The position numbers were made by a program, and so were the translations under genes. Below the pieces are notes generated by a model that was not told where the DNA came from, searched no databases, and saw only the letters and a list, made by a program, of their open reading frames with translations. A stretch of DNA of 64,000 nt from Lodderomyces elongisporus (lineage: Eukaryota > Ascomycota > Pichiomycetes > Serinales > Debaryomycetaceae): contig NC_083673.1 of NCBI RefSeq assembly GCF_030384665.1, positions 2,179,501 through 2,243,500 of the forward strand, written 5' to 3'. This document shows, piece by piece, positions 21,101 through 29,133 of this stretch. How positions within the stretch are numbered: position 1 is the stretch's first letter; the number at the start of each line of letters is the position of its first letter.

Positions 21101-21732
21101 CTAATCGCGTCTAGGTTTGACTTCGGCGCTTTGCACATCATCATTTTCCTCTGGAATTAATGCACCTTCTTTTTCCAAAAACTCGGCTAACTCGCCACTT
21201 TGAGCCATTGACATCACAATATCACACCCACCAACAAATTCACCATTCACGTATAATTGTGGAATCGTGGGCCAGGAGCTAAACTCTTTAATTCCATCAC
21301 GTAATTCAGCATCCTCCAAAACGTTGTAAGCAGCAAACTTGGCTGGATCGACACCCTGTTGGCCCAATGTTTGGATCGTAGCACGAGAAAATCCACATTG
21401 CGGGAACTCTGGTGTTCCTTTCATGAAAAGCACAACGGGGGAAGCATTAATCGCTTCAGTTATGGCGTTCTTGATCTCTGTAGAGATAAAACGGGTTTGA
21501 TTTAGGCTTAGGCTAAACGACTGTGGATTAGTGTTAGTATTGTTTATACTGGGTTTGGACCTGGGGTCATTGGTTCAAAAAAATTGATTCATATAGAAAC
21601 TCTCTTTCTCTTTCTCTTTCTTTTTCCTTTTCTTTTTCTTTTTCCTTTTCTTTTTATTTAGTTATTTCTTTGAAGCTTGAGACATACGTTTCTTGGAAGA
21701 TACCTTGTATTTAAGAAAGCTTTTCTAAACAT
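21101..21732 (-). CDS. GRX5: Grx5, mitochondrial monothiol glutaredoxin, two exons
   Basis: Exon 1 is 21732-21688 (15 codons) and exon 2 is 21520-21101, giving 154 residues. Exon 1 encodes [15 protein letters not shown], an Arg-rich amphipathic start typical of a mitochondrial presequence; the exon-2 frame alone has no ATG before the glutaredoxin fold. The domain carries the monothiol CGFS site (Cys57), KGTPEFP, the WPTIPQLYV cis-proline segment and GGCDIV for glutathione binding. Grx5 works in the mitochondrial matrix, passing [2Fe-2S] clusters from the Isu scaffold to later assembly steps. The similarity to S. cerevisiae Grx5 is very close across the core (for example [20 protein letters not shown]). 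The intron is 167 bases. The gene converges on RCK2. Confidence 0.95.
21521..21687 (-). other. 167-base intron of GRX5
   Basis: On the - strand the donor is GTATGT (21687-21682), the branch point TACTAAC is read from 21540 to 21534, and the acceptor CCACAG ends at 21521. Splicing is in phase 0 and fuses the presequence to the conserved domain. Much of the interior is an AAAAGG/AAAG purine run. Confidence 0.88.
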
Positions 21733-22794
21733 ATTGTATTGTTGTTAATAAGGAGATTGGAACTGTGACTTGTATTAGATTAAGTTTTGTAGAAAGAACT
21801 AAAGAGTAGATGAATAGATAGAATGAATAAGTGATTGATTAATTGACTGACTGACTGACTGATGGATAGATATGTTTTTGTGGGATCTATTAGAAGCTCT
21901 CGTTGGTCGTGTGTGCGTAACCAATTCATTTGTAAGCGAATTTAGAAACATTTTGATTGTTAGAGCGGGCAATGTGGAGAGCAGGGAGAATATCAAAGTA
22001 GTGTGCGTTTGTATGTGTGTGTGTAAGAGATTGCAATGAAATGTTCTAATCAAATTAGAATTGTAGCTGGATTATTAAGTAACTTCATTCAATTGATAGA
22101 GATGATTCTGACTGTTTTTTTTTTTTTTTTTTGGTTTTTCTATTCTCCTCTATTCAGTACTTATTTGATAAACAACTTCAATGGTTTTTGGGGTTCTATA
22201 GTACATAAAGATCCAATTTTTCAAGTATTGATGAAACAATTCATAATAACTTATACTTGATTTGTTTTCCTTTTTTTTTCTCATATTTTATTTTGGTATA
22301 TAGTGTGGTTATACCTGGGTGAGGGACGAGATAAAGTAAACTTATCAGCTATTAGCCCTTTACAGATTAATAAAAAACTTTTTATTTCTTAAACAGAAAG
22401 AGGCAAAGTCAATTATAGTTGTGAATTAAGCAACGTTACAACTACAAACAAGTTGAATGTCCTTTTCCATATCATTTACTATTTCTCTATGCTTCTTTTT
22501 ATATCTTCATCTTCATCTTCTGTTCTCTTTTTTTGTTCTCTTTTTTTTTTCCTTTTTTTTTCTTATTTTCTCATTACAATTTTCTTCTTTTTGCAGCCAC
22601 TTTTTACTTTACTTGTAGAGATATAAAATTGTTAAGAAAGAAGCATATGCCAATTTGAACATAAAGTCTACAAATACATCGAATACAACAACATAATAGC
22701 ATCAACGTTTAAATTGTCGTGACCCCATCCTTTTAGTATCTTTAATATATTTTTTTCTTCTTTCTGCCTGTTCACAAATACCAATCAAGCAGAC
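21733..22794. other. Divergent promoter region GRX5/PIR gene
   Basis: No gene recognised. It contains a GACT run (about 21844-21862), long T runs near 22116-22131 and CTT/TCT-rich blocks at 22501-22570. The region just before the PIR start is T/C-rich. Confidence 0.5.
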
Positions 22795-23811
22795 ATGTTC
22801 CATTTATCAGTGCTGCTCCCATTTGTATTTCTCTTATACAAAACTCAAGCTTACTATATCCCAGCTAGTGGCGGGGACTGGACAAAATTAAAACCATGCA
22901 GTGGTAATTTACCAGGAAGCTATGTAAATTTACCTTTTGAATTTGGTATTATTGTTAATCAATACCACGTAGAAAATTCAGGAAACGATTTTTTGTTAGA
23001 TGGACTCGAGATTGGTTCTTACAATGAAAATTTGGAAACAACCACAATCATGACAAATACAGTAATTTCAACACCTAAAGCCAAGTTAACCAGAAATATT
23101 GCTTTTCAAATCAACGATGGACAAGTTTTGAATAAAGCTCCTGGGCAAGAATGCAGCAAGCATTCTCTTAATCACAGGTTTAGCTGCGATGCTGGAGATA
23201 CTGGCGTGATTAATGACAATCGCCATAACGAGCATATAACAAGCAACAACAAGGATATACTTTTGAAATTACCAAGCACTAATGCAGTCAATGAAGCTCA
23301 AGAACCTTTATGTAACAAGGAAGTTCAAAGTGACAATAAAATAAAGAAAACCAACAATAAAGAGAGAAAACAAGGTAACGGTCTTCTTATGCAATATGGC
23401 CTATATAAAAAAGTTTATAAAAAGGAAAGAGAAGATGGCGAGGAAACACCAGAAGCTTGCAAAAAAGGTCACAGCAAATTTATCACACCTACAAATTTGG
23501 TTGCGTGTTATACAGATTCAAGTTTGAGAATGAAGTTGGAGGATTCAATATTGAGAGATTCAAAAGGTAGAATAGGATGTATTGTTTCCAACCACCAATT
23601 CCAGTTTGATGGTCCAGTTCCTCAGCATGGTGCAATTTATGCAGCTGGTTGGTCAGTCACCATGGATGGAAAATTAGCTTTAGGTGATTGTACAAAGTTT
23701 TACCAATGTGCCACAGGAGAATTCTACAAGTTGTACAATCAACAAATCGGACCTCAATGTCAACCAGTCACGTTGGAAACTGTTGAATTGATCAATTGCG
23801 GAGGTGAGTAG
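22795..23811 (+). CDS. PIR-family covalently linked cell-wall protein
   Basis: 338 residues with a signal peptide (about 1-19). The C-terminal domain matches PIR proteins closely ([42 protein letters not shown]) and carries the diagnostic cysteine spacing exactly: Cys238, 305, 322 and 335, i.e. C-66-C-16-C-12-C. One PIR-like internal repeat is visible, QINDGQV at residues 105-111; in this family the first Gln of such repeats forms the alkali-labile ester link to beta-1,3-glucan. Unusually, there is only one recognisable and imperfect repeat, no Kex2 Lys-Arg site where one is expected, a long hydrophilic linker (about 120-230) with extra cysteines, and three residues after the final Cys. The role is cell-wall structure; the exact orthologue is unclear. 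Confidence 0.9.
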   Translation: MFHLSVLLPFVFLLYKTQAYYIPASGGDWTKLKPCSGNLPGSYVNLPFEFGIIVNQYHVENSGNDFLLDGLEIGSYNENLETTTIMTNTVISTPKAKLTRNIAFQINDGQVLNKAPGQECSKHSLNHRFSCDAGDTGVINDNRHNEHITSNNKDILLKLPSTNAVNEAQEPLCNKEVQSDNKIKKTNNKERKQGNGLLMQYGLYKKVYKKEREDGEETPEACKKGHSKFITPTNLVACYTDSSLRMKLEDSILRDSKGRIGCIVSNHQFQFDGPVPQHGAIYAAGWSVTMDGKLALGDCTKFYQCATGEFYKLYNQQIGPQCQPVTLETVELINCGGE

Positions 23812-24184
23812 TATACTGACATTTTTTTTTGTCCCATTTCATCCCATTTTGTCTAGTTTAGGATAGTTTAGTTTTTGTTCTTCCTTTGTTTTACAAAACC
23901 CACTATCCATGCTTAAGACTTCATAACTTCTCAACTCTATAAAGGTTGTAGTTATCATCATTGTCTATGAAGTTATGAAAAATCAGTTATTATTAGTAAA
24001 GTCGATAATATTACAGTATACTTTTACTCTCCTGATTCTTATTATTGTGGTTATTATCATTATTATTAAGATTATTATTACTACTACTATTATTATTATT
24101 ATTATTATTATTACTACTATTATTATTATTATTATTATTATTATAATTATTGTTATTATGGTTATTAGTAATTAGCGATAATGA
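23812..24184. other. Convergent 3' flanks with an ATT-rich repeat
   Basis: Tail-to-tail spacer between the PIR gene and IPT1, dominated by the (ATT)n tract at about 24040-24172. No gene seen. Confidence 0.6.
24040..24172. repeat. Imperfect (ATT)n tract
   Basis: Mostly ATT units with scattered ATC, ACT and GTT variants, about 130 bases, immediately downstream of IPT1. Confidence 0.85.
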
Positions 24185-25618
24185 TTAAGCCAATGGATCA
24201 AAGAAATTTTGTAGCTTTGTACCCCGAAACAAGCGCATACCCATGGTGCTTCCATGTACAAAGTCTCCAGATATTCTTGCCCTGCTGAACCTAGTGTCGA
24301 CTTCAGCGATGGTGTGATAGTAACTCTTAAACAACGTCCAAACAATTACCGCATAAACTAGGCCCGCTAGACTATCTATTCTCCAATGATGGTCCAAATA
24401 AATTTCCGCCCACCACTGGCCAACAACATTAACAACACTTAAAAGTCTAAACCACGACCATTTGGAATAATGGCAAACGAAAAAACAAATCAAGCATGCA
24501 AAAGCCGAGTGCAACGATGGGAAAGATGCAAACTTGTGTGGGGTAGCATAGTATATAGCTTTATGAAGAAGAAATGAAAACTTTTTATCCTCTGAGGCTT
24601 GACCATCACTGTAAATCATATCAAATGACGGGACCTTATTATCCCCATACAATTTAATAAATGTTGGTGGTGCATTAGGGAAAAGAAGATACGTCACAAT
24701 CAAAGCCGAGTTGAGCATTCCAAGGCTCAATGTCAAGAGACGAAGAGCACCCGGAGCATGCCAAATATAAAGCCAAGCGCCAGCAACCGGTGGAACAATG
24801 AAATGAACTGGTACATGAAACACCCACGCAACAATGTTTTTCGTCTTGTAGACTGGGTGCTTAAAGCCATACAAGATATTCAATATTATCCATGCAAGCG
24901 AGAATAAGATTACAGGGAATTTTCGCCATAGGTCTCGAACAGTTGTGTTGTTTGTATCATGAAGGTATTTAAAGGCATAATGGTAGTCTGAATGCGTAGA
25001 CTCATCAAAGATATCTTCTTCTTCACCTTCGGTGAACAAGTTTGAATCACTTGCTGGAGATAAAGTTGATGATGCAGATGCAGACCCCGCTGTCGAAGTC
25101 GAATGTCTTGAGCTGTCTATTGTCGAAAATGGCGGAAGATTACCCTGGTTCATCAATACTGAGGATATTTGTAGTGGTTTGAGTTTGAAGTATTGATTAT
25201 AATGGTTTGGTAAGCTATTGTTTTCCTCATTGTGTCTATAGTAAAAATAGTATAAGATATATGCGCCAAGACTCGTCAATAACAACCCAGTTAAAGAACC
25301 CACTGGTTGCTGCCACACATCAAAAAAATAAGTATCAAAGCGATACAAGAATTTGTAAAAGATATGGTCGGGGCGAGGAATATAGTTAACTGATGCTGTA
25401 AATAATATGCAACCTAATACAACAGCAAAATTTCGAAGCCAATCCGTCGAGTATTCCTTAAATGTGCGTTCGTTTAATACTGCTTCAACAAGCCGGTAAA
25501 AAGCAATGCTTGCAAGCCTGAATAGTTTAAATACTAGCTGCAATAGTCGACTAGCAATCCTCTTGAGTATAAGAGGCGCAGCTTTGACACCGACATGTAT
25601 AATTTGTCCTGGTGTCAT
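24185..25618 (-). CDS. IPT1: Inositolphosphotransferase Ipt1 (M(IP)2C synthase)
   Basis: 477 residues from the ATG at 25618; a longer reading would need TTG. Ipt1 transfers inositol phosphate from phosphatidylinositol to MIPC to make M(IP)2C, the last step of yeast sphingolipid synthesis, in the Golgi. It belongs to the PAP2-like Aur1/Ipt1 group. Visible motifs: FPSLHSAFA with catalytic-type His370, and LDHHWRIDSLAG (408-419) with His-Asp; several hydrophobic segments surround them (about 67-80, 107-127, 235-250, 262-283, 296-313, 373-405, 417-432). The C-terminus GMRLFRGTKLQNFFDPLA is close to the end of S. cerevisiae Ipt1 and separates it from Aur1. A Ser/Glu-rich cytosolic-looking loop lies at about 160-212. 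It is divergently arranged with the XRCC2-like gene. Confidence 0.88.
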   Translation of the reverse strand: MTPGQIIHVGVKAAPLILKRIASRLLQLVFKLFRLASIAFYRLVEAVLNERTFKEYSTDWLRNFAVVLGCILFTASVNYIPRPDHIFYKFLYRFDTYFFDVWQQPVGSLTGLLLTSLGAYILYYFYYRHNEENNSLPNHYNQYFKLKPLQISSVLMNQGNLPPFSTIDSSRHSTSTAGSASASSTLSPASDSNLFTEGEEEDIFDESTHSDYHYAFKYLHDTNNTTVRDLWRKFPVILFSLAWIILNILYGFKHPVYKTKNIVAWVFHVPVHFIVPPVAGAWLYIWHAPGALRLLTLSLGMLNSALIVTYLLFPNAPPTFIKLYGDNKVPSFDMIYSDGQASEDKKFSFLLHKAIYYATPHKFASFPSLHSAFACLICFFVCHYSKWSWFRLLSVVNVVGQWWAEIYLDHHWRIDSLAGLVYAVIVWTLFKSYYHTIAEVDTRFSRARISGDFVHGSTMGMRLFRGTKLQNFFDPLA

Positions 25619-26446
25619 ATAATGGAATAGAAAAAGCAAGGGGAGCAGATGAGCAAAGCAGGCGGATAACGTGAATGTAATAATTTGTCTTGTTCTTTTA
25701 ATCCTTCTTTCTTTTTGTAATTATTTATTTAATTCGGCGCAGTGGAGGATGGAAGGGGGAGGATAAGAAGGAGGAGCAGGAGGAGGAGGAGGAGAAGGTT
25801 AAAGGTGGAAATGAAGGGAACGGAAGTGAATAATTGAAGACAAAAAAAAACGAAAGAAAGTATAAATTGGAATGTTGAGGTTTTGAATGCTCCAAGCAAG
25901 AAGACTTTAGAAAAGTATATTATTAATGTTATGAAATTTATGAGTAGGAACCCACAAATGCGATAGATGTTGTGAATGCAGTGAATACAGGGAGTCTAGT
26001 GGGATGTAGTGGGATGTAATGGTAATGGTATCTCCCTATCTTTGTCTTGTGCCGTGTTGTGGAATTAGATAACTCCAGCTTCAACCTGTTTTAATGTATT
26101 TTTCCTTTTTCCCTGTTTTTTTTTTCTTTCTTTTCTTTTTTTTTTTTGCTTCTTTGGTTGTTTAGCCGAGACTTCATCTCTGACTTCGATTGTGGGTGAA
26201 CATTTTTATTACTGTACATTATACATTATACATTATACATCCCATAGCAGATGAAATTGCAAGCACTGCAAAATCCTTATTTCAGAAGTCCTATCAAGAT
26301 TCATAAGCTGAAACGGTAACCAACAATTCGTAAACATTGACATAAGATTGAGCGATATATGTTTCAATATACGAGTTTACAGAAATGTTATAATACACAA
26401 GTCTATTTGTAAACTTTTAATTTTGTTTTTTTGGAAGTGATACGAA
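25619..26446. other. Divergent promoter IPT1/XRCC2-like gene
   Basis: No gene seen. It holds a purine-rich GGA tract on the + strand (25743-25798) close to IPT1, a repeated GTGGGATGTA pair near 26000 and a TACATTA triplication (about 26214-26239). Confidence 0.5.
25743..25798 (+). repeat. GGA-rich tract upstream of IPT1
   Basis: Purine-only run of GGA/GGGGA units, ending in five near-perfect GGA repeats. On the IPT1 strand it reads as CT-rich. Confidence 0.8.
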
Positions 26447-27160
26447 ATGAAAATCTCGAATTTAACTGACCACATCGAATTCCAAGAGTATAGTGTTGAT
26501 ATTCCATCTCAAACAGGTGAACCAATTATTACAATTAAAAGACAAGAGACATGTCTAGTTTTAGCCGAGAACCAGCGTATTATACAAACTTTTTTTGTGA
26601 AAGTTCTTAACAAAGTTAGAGCAGACTCATCTACGAATTCAATTTTGATTAATTGTGAGGGGCAAGAATACTTTCCACGACGTGAATTCCAGAATTCAGA
26701 GTCCATCACTACTGAAATAAATGTCCGTACAGTTCAAGATCTAATTTCTGCGCTTGAAAACATACTTGCCTGTACTAGCGATGCGATAATGAACATGGAA
26801 CGAGAATTACGAGCTATATTGATCTCGAACATTTCGTCCTTTTATTGGACTTTACACTTATTGAATGACGAGAATTATCAGAATCTAGGTTTTAAAACGT
26901 ACATCCCACCTTCAAATATATACTTGAGACTATCGCATCTTTTCAAACACATTGCTAGAAAATATCATTGCACAGTGATTGTTTTCGGATTCGATTTTCA
27001 TTTTGATTGCGGACTTTCTGCCGATAAATATTGCCCACAATCAGACCTTCAAAAATTGAGTAAACTACCGTCACTGTTTTTGAGTTCATTTACTCATATT
27101 GTTCATAAAGGTAGAGTCACAGAGGAAAGATTTTATAGAGAATTACAGAAGTGGAGGTGA
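26447..27160 (+). CDS. Putative RAD51-paralogue-like (XRCC2-type) RecA-fold protein
   Basis: 237 residues, first ATG at 26447. The order of segments looks like a RecA core: TCLVLAENQRIIQTFF (35-50) where Walker A would sit, SILINCEGQEYFPRREF (65-81) like the IDTEG strand, NVRTVQDLISALENIL (92-107) like the helix after it, ELRAILISNISSFYW (120-134) like the Walker B strand and the SLSAFYW segment of XRCC2, then a helix and YHCTVIVFGFDF (173-184). No GxxxxGK[TS] is present and the Walker B Asp appears replaced by Asn, so ATP binding is doubtful. Rad51 paralogues act in homologous recombination. The call rests on remembered family patterns; a Psy3-like Shu-complex protein is the main alternative. 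No close orthologue was recognised. Confidence 0.5.
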   Translation: MKISNLTDHIEFQEYSVDIPSQTGEPIITIKRQETCLVLAENQRIIQTFFVKVLNKVRADSSTNSILINCEGQEYFPRREFQNSESITTEINVRTVQDLISALENILACTSDAIMNMERELRAILISNISSFYWTLHLLNDENYQNLGFKTYIPPSNIYLRLSHLFKHIARKYHCTVIVFGFDFHFDCGLSADKYCPQSDLQKLSKLPSLFLSSFTHIVHKGRVTEERFYRELQKWR

Positions 27161-27463
27161 GATGGAGGGGATGGGTCGTGAGAAAAGAAATATGTAATGT
27201 TAGACAAGTATTTAATTAATACTGAGAAAAACAATAGAGTGAAAATCATGAATAAAGAAATGAAATATCAAACTGAATGACAACAAAAGTTGCAAAGTAT
27301 GAGTTTACAATGATAAAATTGAAAAAACAAACAAACTTATCTTCAGTGTACAGTAAGTTATAAACCAAGGCTTTGAATAAAATGTTTATTGATATCTTGT
27401 TTTATATCTGTTTTTTTTTATCTGTCTATGTCTCTCTCTCTCTTTCTCTCTTTCTCCTTCTCT
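27161..27463. other. Convergent spacer before ATP7
   Basis: Short tail-to-tail gap with a CT run at about 27430-27462 bordering the ATP7 stop. Nothing else seen. Confidence 0.6.
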
Positions 27464-27988
27464 CTACATAGCTGCTAAGTCACCAAACTTCTCCCTGTAG
27501 CCTGGAACAACCCACTTACCGTTCTTAACCATATAAGTGGTTTTGGCATCCAAGTCTGAGGCTTGTGCAACATCATCGACAGTCAATTGATCGAATGGTC
27601 TAGCACTCTCAATGTCCTTCAAAGTGGCCTTCAATTGAGCAATTTCCTCAGTGACTGATTTTTCAGTCAACTTGGCGTTTTCAATAGCTTTTTGCTCGTA
27701 GATTTCAATGTTCTTCAAGTTCTTTGAAATATCAAGAGTGACTGGCTTGAAAGAAGAAACAGCTTTTTCAATTTCGTCAACAACCTTGGTGTTCTTCAAC
27801 ACTGATCTGTAGTGGGCAAAGTCAATCTCTGTTGATTGTGCTGACAAGTCAATGTAATTCTTCTTGGCTTCATCGTATCTCTTTCTAAAAGCTTGCAAGG
27901 AAGCAGCAGTGGAGCCGGTCAAACCCAAGCTTTTGACAATCTTGGTGAAGTCAACTTTTGATGCTGCTTGTTTAGCTACAGATGACAT
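27464..27988 (-). CDS. ATP7: F1Fo ATP synthase subunit d
   Basis: 174 residues, the same size as S. cerevisiae Atp7. Subunit d is part of the peripheral stalk on the matrix side of the mitochondrial ATP synthase. Recognisable blocks are KVDFTKIVKSLGLTG, ASLQAFRKRYDEAKK, IDFAHYRSVLKN, RPFDQLTVDD and the end GKWVVPGYREKFGDL. The protein is charged and helical with no membrane segment, as expected. Leucines are mostly TTG or CTT, consistent with strong expression. The start at 27988 is the only sensible ATG. Two CCAAT boxes upstream (28149-28153 and near 28340) may bind the Hap complex, which controls respiratory genes; that is inference. Confidence 0.97.
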   Translation of the reverse strand: MSSVAKQAASKVDFTKIVKSLGLTGSTAASLQAFRKRYDEAKKNYIDLSAQSTEIDFAHYRSVLKNTKVVDEIEKAVSSFKPVTLDISKNLKNIEIYEQKAIENAKLTEKSVTEEIAQLKATLKDIESARPFDQLTVDDVAQASDLDAKTTYMVKNGKWVVPGYREKFGDLAAM

Positions 27989-28915
27989 GGTGTTTGTTGT
28001 GTGAATATGTATGTCAAGTGGAAAGGGGTTTCTACCTCGTTGATGAATGTTATGGCTATTTTTCTATTTTAATTTTAATTTTAACTTTTTTTTTTTTTTT
28101 CGTCAACCCTACACTCAACTTTTCAAAGCCGAAAGTTTTTTTTTTGAGCCAATAAGATTCTACAGTGAGCTTAAGCTACCGTGAGAGCACAGAAAATGTG
28201 GATTTCAATATCAACACTAAAGACTAGAGTATTTCTGCATTGATCAGTCGTATACGTTCTATGGTCAGAGCTAACTGATATGATGTATATGATAGAGTGG
28301 AAAACATAACATACGTATGCTATTAACTGGCCAGTGATGGCCAATGAAATATAACCATTCAAAAGTGTCTGCTTGAATCCGCTTTGGCTGCACCGCCTTT
28401 TTTTTTTTCTAAATATCTCATTTGATTTTTAACATAGCAATACTTTTATCTCGACAGTTTTACTCGACGTATACATACGTAGTAAGCTGGAAGTAAAGAG
28501 TTTGACGTTTGATATCATTGCATAGTAGAGTCTTTGTTATTTTCTTCTTTTTTTTTCTTTTTTTTGTTTGGTTTTAATAAATTGGTTGAATTCTATATTA
28601 GGTTGATTCAGCCCATTTCCCCTGTTGATCTTCTGTTCTTAACCAACATCAATCGTAATCTTGCACTCAGTACTTCTGTTGCAATGCTTCTACAATTTCA
28701 ATTTTTGATAAGAACTAAGGAGTAAGAAACAAAAGTGTTTATCAGGTAATACATCATCTGTTGTACTGTATAAATAAGCATACGGTACTACTAGCAATAC
28801 GTTTTGTTTTGTCTTGTTTGCGTTTGCTTGTAATAGTATACTTGCGACATAGCTATATGCGACATTACGGAAATATTTATAAATCTATTTATATAGCCGA
28901 TTGATCTTTTACACA

Positions 28916-28985
<70 letters not shown>

Positions 28986-29133
28986 GTCTCTCTCTCGCTC
29001 TCTCTAGCACACCCATTCTTGGCTTATCCCTTCCTACCCCCCCGCCCCCACCTCCGATTTTAAAACTTAGTAGGACAAATAAGATATGAAGTAATAGTCA
29101 ATTCTTTCTTGTCCTTCTCACCTCGATATACAC
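27989..29133. other. Divergent promoter ATP7/APL3
   Basis: No gene supported. It includes two CCAAT boxes (28149-28153 and about 28340), two ACATACGTA palindromic stretches (about 28306-28317 and 28474-28481), a T-run block (28535-28566) and the AC/TC microsatellite before APL3. Confidence 0.5.
28910..28996. repeat. Compound (AC)n(TC)n microsatellite
   Basis: An AC run of about 20 units passes directly into a TC run of similar length with a few G interruptions, ending about 140 bases before the APL3 start. Confidence 0.9.

Noticed and set aside
23793..23806. GGTGAGT-like donor at the end of the PIR gene
   Set aside because: The protein already ends three residues after the conserved last Cys, and no branch point or following exon was seen.
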